Shown here: positions 52,341-61,500 of the stretch, one piece after another
How positions within the stretch are numbered: position 1 is the stretch's first letter
Layout: each line of letters begins with the position of its first letter
Assembly (NCBI RefSeq): GCF_000696185.1
Contig: NZ_KK853997.1
Coordinates: 6,979,383 to 7,043,382 of the forward strand
Direction of reading: 5' to 3'
Origin: Kitasatospora cheerisanensis KCTC 2395
GTDB lineage: Bacteria; Actinomycetota; Actinomycetes; Streptomycetales; Streptomycetaceae
DNA: 64,000 nucleotides
Translations under genes and position numbers: made by a program
Notes under the pieces: generated by a model
Seen by the model: only the letters and a program-made list of their open reading frames with translations
Told to the model about the DNA's origin: nothing
Database searches by the model: none

Positions 52341-52456
52341 CGGGCCCTCAGTACCCCGAGGCCCCGGGGCTCACCGTGGACGGCCGCGGACTGCTCTGCG
52401 TCACCCTGCTGCTGGTCCTGCCCGCTCTCGCCACCGCCACCCGGAGCGGACGGTGA
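52337..52456 (+). repeat. 116-bp tandem duplication of the MFS/TusA gene junction, forming a chimeric mini-ORF
   Basis: GTG 52337 opens a 39-codon frame whose first half copies the TusA-like start (VTGPQYPEAPGLTVDGRGLLCVTLLL) and whose second half copies the MFS end (LVLPALATATRSGR). The same 5' block recurs at 52453 as the real gene start: the junction of two genes was duplicated in tandem. The mini-protein may be translated, as its start overlaps the MFS stop. Confidence 0.85.
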
Positions 52457-52743
52457 CGGGCCCTCAGCACCCCGAGGCCCCCGGGCTCACGGTCGACGGT
52501 GCCGGACTGCTCTGCGTCACCCTGCTGCTGCGCCTGCGCGCCGCCGTCGCGGACGCCCCGGCCGGCACCCTGGTGCACGTCCGCGCCACCGACCCGGCCG
52601 CGCCGCTCGACCTGCCCGCCTGGTGCCACCTCACCGGCCACCGGTACCTCGGCGAGGTCGACGAGGAGACCTATGCGCTGCGGCTGGCCGCCGACCCGAA
52701 CCCCACCCGGGCCGACGCCCCGTGGCACCGCGCGGACGGCTGA
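52453..52743 (+). CDS. TusA-like sulfurtransferase-fold protein
   Basis: 96 residues from GTG 52453, overlapping the chimeric frame. LTVDGAGLLCVTLLLRLRAAV matches the TusA start, where the catalytic Cys lies at the N-terminus of the first helix, and HVRATDPAAPLDLPAWCHLTGHRYLG matches the rest of the fold. TusA-family proteins carry persulfide sulfur or act in related redox roles. Small and otherwise unlinked; function uncertain. Confidence 0.7.
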   Translation: MTGPQHPEAPGLTVDGAGLLCVTLLLRLRAAVADAPAGTLVHVRATDPAAPLDLPAWCHLTGHRYLGEVDEETYALRLAADPNPTRADAPWHRADG

Positions 52744-52747
52744 CGGG

Positions 52748-54040
52748 TCAGCCGGCGGCGGGGCCGGTCCAGCCCGCGGGGACGTGGCCGAGGCGGACCC
52801 GCTGCGGGTGGTCGCCGACGTCGACCCCCGAGGTGGGCAGGCCGGTGGCGAAGTCGATCGCGGTGACCCGGTCGGCGCCGCTCTCCGAGATGATGCACGA
52901 CTTCCCGTCGCCGCTGACGGTCGCCCAGTACGGCTTGGAGGCCGGCACCAGCGGCCCCTCCTGGAGGGACGCCCGGTCGACCACCGTGGCGTAGTCGTCC
53001 ATCGTGCCCGCGACGCAGAGCCGGCTGCCGTCCGGGCTCATCGACAGGCCGTGGTGGCGGGAGTCGTTGACCCAGGTGGTGCGGTCCTCGCTGGTCGCGG
53101 GGTTCTTCGGCAGGGTCTTGACGCGGGTGACCCGGTCGTTCGCCACGTCGTACTCCACGAACCCGTTGAAGAACGAGACCTGGAAGTACAGCGTCCCGCC
53201 GTCCGGGGAGAACACCGCCGGCCGGACCGCGTTGGACAGGTCCGAGCGGCCGAAGGCGTCCAGGCGCGGGCGCATGTCGATGGTGCGCACCGTCCGGAAG
53301 GTGTCGGCGTCGACGACCGTGATGTGCCGGTCGCCCTTCGTCCAGTCCAGCCACGGTGCGTCCAGCGCGGTGGTGACCTCGCCGATCGACATGTTCCAGA
53401 TCTGCCGGCCGCCGGCCGTGTAGAGGTTCTCGTGCGGCTTGTCGCCGGCGGCGAACGAACCGAGCAGCCGGCCGGTGGCGATGTCCAGCACCTGCACGGT
53501 GTTCGCGGTGGACGCGGAGACCACCACCCTGGTGCCGTCCGGCGACAGCGCCATGTGGTCGGAGCGGTAACCGTCCACCGGGAAGCGCCAGTTGAGCCGG
53601 CCCGAGGCCAGATCGACGGAGACCACGTCGGCGAAGCTCGGCCGGGAGACCACCAGCGCGGAGCCGTCCGGGGTGGTGTACATGTCGTCGACGAACTGGT
53701 CGTGCCCCTCCCCGGGGCCCAGCCGGACGCCCAGGAAGTAGGCCAGCTTCACCGGGTTCAGCGCGATCTCGGCGAGCCGCTGGTCCTTGTCCGGTATCAC
53801 GTCGACCCGGCCCACCCGGGCCAGCGCCCCGCGGGAGGTGACGGCGTCCGCCGTGCCGTCCCAGTTGTTGCCGACGAACAGCACCTCGCGCAGCCCGTCG
53901 GACGCACCGGCCGCGGCGGTCGGCACCTCCGCGCCCGCGCGGGCCACCGCGCCCGGGCCGGACACCGCCAGAACACACACCGCCGCGACGCCTGCGAGGC
54001 GGCTCGCACGTCGAGAGCGCCGGTACGGGGAACGGGACAT
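52748..54040 (-). CDS. Secreted beta-propeller (YncE/WD40-like) protein
   Basis: 430 residues. A signal peptide (RRSRRASRLAGVAAVCVLAVSGPGAVARA) precedes a beta-propeller built of repeated blades such as DMYTTPDGSALVVSRPSFADVVSVDLASGRL, ALSPDGTRVVVSASTANTVQVLDIATGRLLG and VFSPDGGTLYFQVSFFNGFVEYDVA. These proteins usually mediate binding or line a surface; enzymatic activity cannot be inferred. ATG 54040. Divergent from the riboswitch-controlled thioesterase. Confidence 0.85.
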   Translation of the reverse strand: MSRSPYRRSRRASRLAGVAAVCVLAVSGPGAVARAGAEVPTAAAGASDGLREVLFVGNNWDGTADAVTSRGALARVGRVDVIPDKDQRLAEIALNPVKLAYFLGVRLGPGEGHDQFVDDMYTTPDGSALVVSRPSFADVVSVDLASGRLNWRFPVDGYRSDHMALSPDGTRVVVSASTANTVQVLDIATGRLLGSFAAGDKPHENLYTAGGRQIWNMSIGEVTTALDAPWLDWTKGDRHITVVDADTFRTVRTIDMRPRLDAFGRSDLSNAVRPAVFSPDGGTLYFQVSFFNGFVEYDVANDRVTRVKTLPKNPATSEDRTTWVNDSRHHGLSMSPDGSRLCVAGTMDDYATVVDRASLQEGPLVPASKPYWATVSGDGKSCIISESGADRVTAIDFATGLPTSGVDVGDHPQRVRLGHVPAGWTGPAAG

Positions 54041-54344
54041 CACGGCTCCTTCACGCGGACAGGCCGAAAGGGAACGCCCGGGGACCGGCCGCGGAACGCG
54101 CCGTGGCGCGGGCGTTACTCGACAGTAGGGAGATGCGTCGGGGCTGACAAGACATCGGCGCGAACCGGCTTTCGGAGAAAGGGAGTTGGCGCCCCGGCAG
54201 GTGATCGCCGGCCGGGGGCGCCTTCGCGCCATCGGCCCCGGCCGCCGTCGCGCCGTCCGCCCCGGCGGCCCGCCCGTCCGAGGGCGCCGGAGCGCCCGCC
54301 GGGCCCTCCCGCAGGCCGCCGTCGGGAGCACCTCGAAAGGGGAT
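54041..54344. promoter_or_regulatory. Divergent upstream region
   Basis: About 300 bp between the propeller gene and the riboswitch. It is GC-rich with imperfect GCCGGCC-type inverted repeats. A GGATATAGGC at about 54340-54350 could supply the -10 element for the riboswitch transcript. No gene seen. Confidence 0.4.
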
Positions 54345-54349
54345 ATAGG

Positions 54350-54550
54350 CTGGTCGGGCAGCGGTTCGCCCCCGTCCGAGCCAGGCCGGGCGCGTCGCAA
54401 GAGGGAACCTGGTGCGAGTCCAGGACTGCCTCGCAGCGGTGAGCGGGAACGACCGCCGTCACACGCACTGGGCCCGAGCGGCCCGGGAAGCGACGGCCAG
54501 TAGGAAGACCCTCCACGGGAGAGGCCCGCGAGTCCGAAGACCTGCCGCCG
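54350..54550 (+). ncRNA. Cobalamin (B12) riboswitch
   Basis: Clear match to the cobalamin aptamer: GAGGGAACCTGGTGCGAGTC then CAGGACTGCCTCGCAGCGGT at 54401-54440 (conserved core, very close to that of E. coli btuB), CACTGGGCCC...CGGGAAG further on, and the B12-box-type end GCGAGTCCGAAGACCTGCC at 54528-54546. A 10-bp hairpin (CCGCGGTGCC 54552-54561 with GGCGCCGCGG 54566-54575) follows as possible expression platform, 30 bp before the thioesterase ribosome-binding site. It should reduce expression of the downstream gene when adenosylcobalamin or methylcobalamin is abundant. Confidence 0.9.
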
Positions 54551-54606
54551 CCCGCGGTGCCCACCGGCGCCGCGGCCCGAGTCGCAACTCGCGAAGGAGA
54601 GTTGAC

Positions 54607-55056
54607 GTGGCAGACCAGACCGCGACACCCGTGATGACCGCCGCCAAGCCCGCGGAGGCGTCCGAGGTCACGCTCGCGCACATCATGAGCGAGCACGACA
54701 CCAACCTGTACGGCACCATCCACGGCGGCGTGGTGATGAAGCTCATCGACGACGCCGCCGGCGCGGCCGCCGCCCGGCACGCCGAAGGCCCGGCCGTCAC
54801 GGCCGCGGTGGACGGCATGTCCTTCCTCGCCCCCGTCCGGGCCGGCGACCTGCTCACCGCGCACGCCGAGCTCGAACGGGCCGGCCGCACCTCGATGACC
54901 GTCCGGGTCAGCGTCACCGCGCAGCGCTGGAACGCCGCCGCCGGCCCGGTCACCGAGGTCGCCACCGCGCGGCTCACCTTCGTCGCGGTCGACGCGGACA
55001 GCCGCCCGCGGCCGGTCCCGGCGCTGCTCCCGGCGGAGTCCGGCGCGGCCGCCTGA
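54607..55056 (+). CDS. Hotdog-fold acyl-CoA thioesterase
   Basis: 149 residues from GTG 54607 with AGGAGA upstream. The hotdog thioesterase core is clear: HIMSEHDTNLYGTIHGGVVMKLIDDAAGAAAARHAEG, with the catalytic-site HDTNLYGTIHGG of the YciA/BFIT type, then VDGMSFLAPVRAGDLLTAHAELERAGRTSMTVRVSV. It hydrolyses acyl-CoAs. Its position under a cobalamin riboswitch suggests a link to B12-dependent acyl-CoA metabolism, such as methylmalonyl-CoA. A hairpin terminator follows, so it is monocistronic. Confidence 0.88.
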   Translation: MADQTATPVMTAAKPAEASEVTLAHIMSEHDTNLYGTIHGGVVMKLIDDAAGAAAARHAEGPAVTAAVDGMSFLAPVRAGDLLTAHAELERAGRTSMTVRVSVTAQRWNAAAGPVTEVATARLTFVAVDADSRPRPVPALLPAESGAAA

Positions 55057-55071
55057 CGTCCTGTCACCACC

Positions 55072-55112
55072 CGGGCCCCGGAACGCCGATCCACCTGGTG
55101 TTCCGGGGCCCG
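55072..55112 (+). terminator. Hairpin terminator after the thioesterase
   Basis: CGGGCCCCGGAAC (55072-55084) and GTTCCGGGGCCCG (55100-55112) form a perfect 13-bp stem with a 15-nt loop, 16 bp after the stop. Confidence 0.9.
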
Positions 55113-55272
55113 CGGTCTACGTGATCACTCTCACGCCGAACAAACCGGCGCATTTGCGACGGCGTGAGATCGACATGTTCCGTTCAAGCTCCGCTTACCC
55201 CACCATGGCAGCGTGTGCCCGCCTACGCGCGTAGCGCACCCCATGGTTCCTGTGGTTCGAGGAGATTGACAG

Positions 55273-56994
55273 ATGATCAGAACGTGGAAGGCCGCCCGCC
55301 CGCTGGCCCTCACCGCCGCCGCCCTGGTGGCCGCAGCCGGAGCGAGCGCCATCCCGCAGCACGCCACCGCGGCCACCCCCAAGACCACCGCCGCGGCCGC
55401 CGCCGCCACCCCCAAGCGAGTGCTGTTCGACAACTCCAAGGCGGAGACCGCGGGCAACGCGGACTGGATCATCTCCACCAGCCAGCCCGACCCGCTGGCG
55501 CAGAACGCCAACCCCACCGGCGAGACCAGCTGGACCGGCGCCATCTCCGCCTGGGGCGTGGCCCTGCAGAAGACCGGCAACTACAGCCTGAAGACCCTGC
55601 CGGCCGGCAACACCATCACCTACGGCACCGGCGGCGCGCTCGACCTCGCCAACTTCGACGAGTTCGTGCTGCCCGAGCCCAACGTGCGGCTCAGCGACGC
55701 CGAGAAGACCGCCGTGATGAAGTTCGTCCAGAACGGCGGCGGCCTGTTCCTGATCTCCGACCACACCGTCAGCGACCGCAACAACGACGGCTGGGACTCC
55801 CCGGCCATCATCAACGACCTGCTGACCACCAACAGCGTCGACAACACCGACCCGTTCGGCTTCTCCGTCGACCTGCTGAACATCACCACCGACAACCCGC
55901 GGGCGATCACCGACACCACCGACCCGGTGCTGAACGGCTCCTTCGGCAAGGTCACCGGCTCGATCATCCGCAACGGCACCACCTTCACCCTCAAGCCCGC
56001 CGACAATCCGAACGTCAAGGGCCTGCTCTACCGCACCGGTTACAGCGGCAGCACCGGCGCCGCGTTCGTCACCTCGACCTTCGGCAGCGGCCGGGTCGCG
56101 ATCTGGGGCGACTCCTCGCCGATCGACGACGGCACCGGCCAGTCCGGCAACACCCTCTACGACGGCTGGAACGACCCGGCCGGCACCGACGCCGCGCTCG
56201 CCCTCAACGCCACCGCCTGGCTCGCCCAGGGCGGCTCCACCGGCAACACCGGCTCGGTCTCCCTCTCCAACCCGGGCGCCCGCACCGCCACCGTCGGCAC
56301 CGCGACCAGCCTCCAGCTGTCCGCCACCGACACCGCCGGCGGCACCCTGAGCTACGCGGCCACCGGCCTGCCCGCCGGACTGACCGTCAACTCCGCCACC
56401 GGCCTGATCAGCGGCACGCCCACCACCGCCGGCACCTCCACGGTGACCGTCACCGCCACCGACTCCACCGGGCCGTCCGCCACCGCCACCTTCACCTGGA
56501 CGGTCGCCGCGAGCGGCGGCAGCACCTGCACCGCCGCCCAGCTGATCACCAACCCCGGCTTCGAGACCGGCTCCACCTCCGGCTGGACCGAGACCAACAG
56601 CGGCGGCTCCAGCACCATCAACAGCAGCAGCAGCGAGCCCGCCCACAGCGGCAGCTACGACGCCTGGCTGGACGGCTACGGCGTCGCCAACACCGACACC
56701 CTCGCCCAGACCGTCACCCTGCCGACCGGCTGCACCACCTACAAGCTCAGCTTCTGGCTGCACATCGACAGCGCCTCCTCGGCCACCACGGTGTTCGACA
56801 CCCTCACCGTGACGGCCAACGGCACCACCCTCGCCAGCTACAACAACACCAACGCCGCCAGCGGCTACCAGCAGCGCACCTTCAACCTCGCCGGGTACGC
56901 CGGCCAGACCGTCACCCTGAAGTTCACCGGCGCCGAGGACTACACCAAGCAGACCTCCTTCGTCCTGGACGACATCAACCTCAACGTCTCCTGA
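55273..56994 (+). CDS. Secreted protein with DUF4350-like, Ig-like and jelly-roll domains
   Basis: 573 residues. Signal peptide about 1-34 (ARPLALTAAALVAAAGASA...QHATAA). The first domain (about 48-320; RVLFDNSKAETAGNADWII, FDEFVLPEPNVRLSDAEKTAVMKFVQNGGGLFLISDHT, GRVAIWGDSSPIDDG) has the look of a glutamine-amidotransferase-like/DUF4350 fold. Next comes a putative Ig domain (about 330-415; LSYAATGLPAGLTVNSATGLISGTPTTAGTSTVTV, He_PIG type) and a C-terminal jelly-roll carbohydrate-binding-like domain (LITNPGFETGSTSGWT to VLDDINL). Probably binds extracellular polymers; enzymatic activity not evident. Confidence 0.8.
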   Translation: MIRTWKAARPLALTAAALVAAAGASAIPQHATAATPKTTAAAAAATPKRVLFDNSKAETAGNADWIISTSQPDPLAQNANPTGETSWTGAISAWGVALQKTGNYSLKTLPAGNTITYGTGGALDLANFDEFVLPEPNVRLSDAEKTAVMKFVQNGGGLFLISDHTVSDRNNDGWDSPAIINDLLTTNSVDNTDPFGFSVDLLNITTDNPRAITDTTDPVLNGSFGKVTGSIIRNGTTFTLKPADNPNVKGLLYRTGYSGSTGAAFVTSTFGSGRVAIWGDSSPIDDGTGQSGNTLYDGWNDPAGTDAALALNATAWLAQGGSTGNTGSVSLSNPGARTATVGTATSLQLSATDTAGGTLSYAATGLPAGLTVNSATGLISGTPTTAGTSTVTVTATDSTGPSATATFTWTVAASGGSTCTAAQLITNPGFETGSTSGWTETNSGGSSTINSSSSEPAHSGSYDAWLDGYGVANTDTLAQTVTLPTGCTTYKLSFWLHIDSASSATTVFDTLTVTANGTTLASYNNTNAASGYQQRTFNLAGYAGQTVTLKFTGAEDYTKQTSFVLDDINLNVS

Positions 56995-57041
56995 CCCCAC
57001 CGGTGGACCCCCGGGCCGGCCCCACCCGGCCCGGGAACCGG

Positions 57042-57077
57042 CCCGCACGCCGCCGCGCCTGCGCGGTGGCGTGCGGG
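57042..57077 (+). terminator. Hairpin terminator after the secreted protein
   Basis: CCCGCACGCCGCCGCGC (57042-57058) pairs with GCGCGGTGGCGTGCGGG (57061-57077), 17 bp including one G-U. Confidence 0.85.
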
Positions 57078-57244
57078 TGTTCCGCATGGCCGCGCCCCGG
57101 TGATGCCTCCTTTACCCCGCTATTACTTCCGCCGCCGACACCGGGCCGCTTTGTGAAGGTCTTGCCAAGAGGATCTTGGCCTTCCTAGACTGCGGCAGCC
57201 ATGGCCAGGCGCGTCCATGTCACAGGCTTGCAGTGGGGGTCGAG

Positions 57245-58543
57245 GTGAAACGTTTCCGCCTGCTCGTCGCGGGCAACGCGGTTTCCGCGTACGGCAGTTA
57301 TCTCAACATGGTCGCGCTCAACGTCTTCGTGTACCACCTGACGGGCAGTGCCCTGACGGCCGGTCTGTACATGGCGGTGCGGCTGCTGACCAGCGTGGCG
57401 TCCGGAGTCCTCGCGGGGGCGCTCGCTTCACGGATTCCGCGCAAGCGGCTGATGGTGGGGGCGGACCTCACCCAGGCGACCGCACTGGTCCTGCTGCTGC
57501 TGGCGCCGTCGGGCGCGCGGGTCGCGCTGCTGTTCGGGCTCGCGGTGGTGGCCGGCGCGTGCTCCACCGTCTCGGGGGTGTCGCTGCGCAGCGCGGTGCC
57601 CGAGATCGTCGGGGCGGACCTGCGGACCAGGGCCAACAGCCTGCTGGCGACCGGCCGTTCGCTGGCGATGGTGGCCGGGTTCGGCTCCGCGAGCGTCATC
57701 GTCGCCCAACTCGGCTACCGCTGGGCGTTCGCCCTCGACGCCCTGACGTTCCTGGTCTCGGCGAGCGTGCTGCTGTCGCTGCCGATCCGCACCGAGGCCG
57801 CGCCGGCCGGCGACTCCCCGGCGCCCGCCGCCGAGGCGGAGGCGAAGGGGAAGGCCGAGGCCAAGGCCAAGGCGGACGACGGCGGTGGGCGGTGGGCCAC
57901 CGTGGTGCTGCTGCGGTCGATGCCCGTCGTCGCCGTGATGGTCCTGGTCCGGGCGGTCGACGGCCTCGGCTCCTCGTCCCACAACGTGGCCCTGCCGATC
58001 TACTCCGACGCGCTCGACCACGCCCACCCGGCCGCGTTCATCAGCCAGTTCTGGGCGACCTGGGCGATCGGCAACATCGCCGTGCAGCAGATCCTCTCCC
58101 GCTGGACGTCCCGCACCGGCCGCAGCCCGGGGGAGCGGGTCTTCGCCCTCGGCGCCTGCGCGATGTCGGCCGCGTTCATCCTGGTCTTCGCCGGACTGCC
58201 GACCGCGCTGGCCGTGGTCGTGGCCCTGCTGGCCGGCATGGCGGACGGGCTGACCGAAGTCGCCTACGTCTCCCGGCTCCAGACCGTCCCGGACGCCCAA
58301 CGGGCCCGCCTGTTCGGCCTGTCGGCGTCGGTGGAGAACCTGGGCTTCGGCCTCGGCATGATCCTCAGCGGCGCCCTGCTGGAGCACTTCTCCCCGCTGC
58401 GGGTGGTCGGCGGCTTCCACGGCCTCGCCATCGTGCTCTGCCTCGGATTCCTGCTCCTGCTGGTGCGCGGCGCGGCCACCCGACGGGCCGCCCCGACACC
58501 GGCCGACGACCGGCTTCCCGCATCCGAAGGAGAACGGGTATGA
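57245..58543 (+). CDS. MFS transporter, enterobactin-exporter-like
   Basis: 432 residues with about 12 hydrophobic helices, starting VKRFRLLVAGNAVSAYGSYLNMVALNVFVYHLTGSALTAGLYMAVRL, the N-terminal pattern of the MFS_3/EntS-like efflux group. A charged linker with Ala/Lys repeats (EAEAKGKAEAKAKADDGGG) lies between the two six-helix halves. GTG 57245 is preceded by a G-rich site; GTG 57233 is an alternative. Its stop overlaps the PKS start (ATGA), so it is cotranscribed and is likely the exporter of that pathway's product. Confidence 0.88.
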   Translation: MKRFRLLVAGNAVSAYGSYLNMVALNVFVYHLTGSALTAGLYMAVRLLTSVASGVLAGALASRIPRKRLMVGADLTQATALVLLLLAPSGARVALLFGLAVVAGACSTVSGVSLRSAVPEIVGADLRTRANSLLATGRSLAMVAGFGSASVIVAQLGYRWAFALDALTFLVSASVLLSLPIRTEAAPAGDSPAPAAEAEAKGKAEAKAKADDGGGRWATVVLLRSMPVVAVMVLVRAVDGLGSSSHNVALPIYSDALDHAHPAAFISQFWATWAIGNIAVQQILSRWTSRTGRSPGERVFALGACAMSAAFILVFAGLPTALAVVVALLAGMADGLTEVAYVSRLQTVPDAQRARLFGLSASVENLGFGLGMILSGALLEHFSPLRVVGGFHGLAIVLCLGFLLLLVRGAATRRAAPTPADDRLPASEGERV

Positions 58544-61500
58544 CCGCCCCTGCCGACCGCCGGGTCGCCGTCGTCGGCCTCGCGCTGCGCCTCCCCGGCG
58601 CCGACACCCCGGACGCCTTCTGGCGGGTGATCCGCGACGGCGAGGACCGCGTCCGGCACTTCACCGACGAGGAACTCGCCGCCGCCGGAATCCCGCCCGA
58701 GAAGTACCGGGCACCGGACTTCGTGGGCGCGAGCGCCGTCCTGGACGGCGACATCTCGCAGTTCGACGCGGCGTTCTTCGGCATGAGCGGCCGGGAGGCC
58801 GCCTTCACCGACCCGCAGCACCGACTCTTCCTCGAAGTCGCCCACCACGCACTGGAGAACGCCGGCTACCCGAAGGAGCGCCCGGGCACCCGCATCGGCG
58901 TGTACGCCAGCACCGGCTACGAGCTGTACTCGCTGCAGACCTACCTGCTCAACAACGTGCTCACGGGCGCGCTCGCCGAGGACTGGCTCTCCCGGCTGCA
59001 GGTGATGATCGGCAACTACCCCGACTTCACCGCCACCCGCGCCTCCTTCCGGCTGGACCTGACCGGCCCGTCCTTCAACATCCAGACGGGATGCTCCAGT
59101 TCGCTGGTCGCGGTGCAGACCGCCGCGCAGGCCGTGCTGGCCGGCGAGACCGACCTCGCGCTCGTCGGGGCCGCCGCCGTCCACACGCCGCAGGTGCTGG
59201 GCTACCAGTACGTCAAGGGCTCGATCCTGTCGAAGACCGGCCGGGTGCGGGCGTTCGACGCCGCGGCGGACGGCACGGTCGGCGGCAACGGCGTGGTGGC
59301 GGTCGTCCTCAAGCGGCTCGACCGCGCCCTCGCCGACCGGGACACCGTCCACGGCGTCATCAGCGGATGGGGCGTCAGCAACGACGGCGCCGCCAAACAC
59401 ACCTACACCGCGCCCAGCGCGGCCGGCCAACAGGTCGCGATCCGACGGGCGTTGGAGACGGCCGGGATCAGCGCGGACGAGATCGGCCTGCTGGAGACCC
59501 ACGGCACCGGCACGCTCAAGGGCGACCCGATCGAATTCGACGGCGCCACCGCGGCGTTCCGCGTCGACACCGATCGCACCGGCTACTGCGCGATCGGCTC
59601 GACCAAGTCCAACATCGGCCACCTGGACGTGGCATCGGGCCTGGTCGGCCTGATCAAGGCGATGCTCGCGGTCCGCCACGGAGTGATCCCGCCGATGGCC
59701 AACTACCGGAACCCCAACCCGGGGATCGACCTCGACGCCAGCCCCTTCTACATCCCCCGGGAGGCCCGGCCATGGCCGCGCGACGGACGCCCGCGGCGCG
59801 CCGGCGTCACCTCGCTCGGCGTCGGCGGCACCAACGTCCACGTCCTGCTGGAGGAACCGCCCCCAACCCCCGCACCCGCGGACCACGCCCACCCCACCCC
59901 CGGCGTGCTGCTGCTCTCCGGACGCGACCCGCAGGCGCTCACCGCGAACGCCCGCGCCCTGCGCACCCACCTGCGCCGGCACCCCGGCACGCCGATGCCC
60001 GACCTGGTCACCACCACCGCACTCGGCCGCACCCACGGACGGCACCGGCTCGCCGTGCGCGGCGAGAGCCCGGCGGCGCTCGCCGACGCGCTCGACCGCT
60101 GGCTGACCGGCCCGGCCCCGGCCGCCGGCGGACGCGGACCGGCGTGGTCCGGCCTCGCCCCGCGCGAGGGCGGGAAGCCGGTCGGCTTCCTGTTCGCCGG
60201 CCAGGGCAGCCCCTTCCGCGGCATGGCCGCCCCCTTCGACCGGAGGTTCCGGGCGGTCGCGGACGTCCTCGACGCCTGCGAGGCCCAGTACCGCCGGGAG
60301 TACGGCGCGCCGCTGCTGGACGCGTTCCGCACCGGCCCCGAGGCCGACGGGACCGAGACCTGGCCCACCGCCACCGCGCAGCCCGCGCTGTTCGCACTCC
60401 AGGCGGCGCTCACCCGGATGTGGGAGCAGGCCGGGGTGCGGCCCGCGATCGTCGCCGGACACAGCGCCGGGGAGTACGCGGCCCTGGCCGCCGCCGGGGC
60501 GCTCACCGTGCCGGACGGGCTGCGGCTCACCGCCGAACGCGGCCGGCTCATGCAGGCCTGTCCGCCCGGCGCGATGGTCGCCGTCGCCGCCGACCGCGCG
60601 ACCGCCGACCGACTCGCCGGAGAGATCCCCGGGCTGGAGGTCGCCGTCGCCAACGGCGAACGCTCGCACGTGCTGGGCGGACCGGTCGAGGCGGCCGAGA
60701 AACTCGTCGCCCTGCTCGCCGAGCGCGGCATCCCCGGCGACCGGCTCCCGGTCGACCGCGCCTTCCACACGGCGCTGACCGAACCGGCCCTCGACGCGTT
60801 CCGCACCGTCCTCGACGGCATCGCCTTCCGCCCGCTGACCGTCCCGTTCGTGAGCGGGCTGGACGGTGAACTCCGGCCCGTGGGCTGGGTGCCGGACACC
60901 GACTACTTCCTGCGCCACACCCGCGAGGCGGTGCGCTTCGACGCCGTGCTCGCGACGCTCGGAGCGCACGCGGACGGCGAGCCCGTACTGCTGGACCTCG
61001 GCCCGCACCACACGCTCGGCGGTCTCGCCGGGCGCGCCCTGCCGCACGCCACCGTGGTCTCCGCGACCCGCCGCGGCGCGGGCATCGACCCCCTCTGGTC
61101 CGCGGCCGCCGCCCTGCACTGCGCAGGCGCGCCGGTGGACTGGCACCACCTGCTGGACGGCACCCCCGGCGGCCGCATCCCGCTGCCCGGCTACCGCTTC
61201 CAGCGCCGGAGCCACTGGACCGGCCCCGCACAGACGATCAGCACCTTCGGTGAACCAACGGAAGACGAGGACGCAGTGGAACTGAGCAACACGGGCACGG
61301 TCACCGCCGACGACGTACGCCGCCACATCGTCGACGTGACGGTCGAACACTTCGGCGCGGCGCCGGGGGCGGTGAGCGACGACACCTCCTTCTTCGACCT
61401 GGGCGCCGACTCGCTCCAGCTGATCCACCTGCTGCGGCTCATCGAGCAGGAGCACCAGGTCAAGGTCGCCATGCGCGAGCTCTTCGAGGAGGCCGGCACG

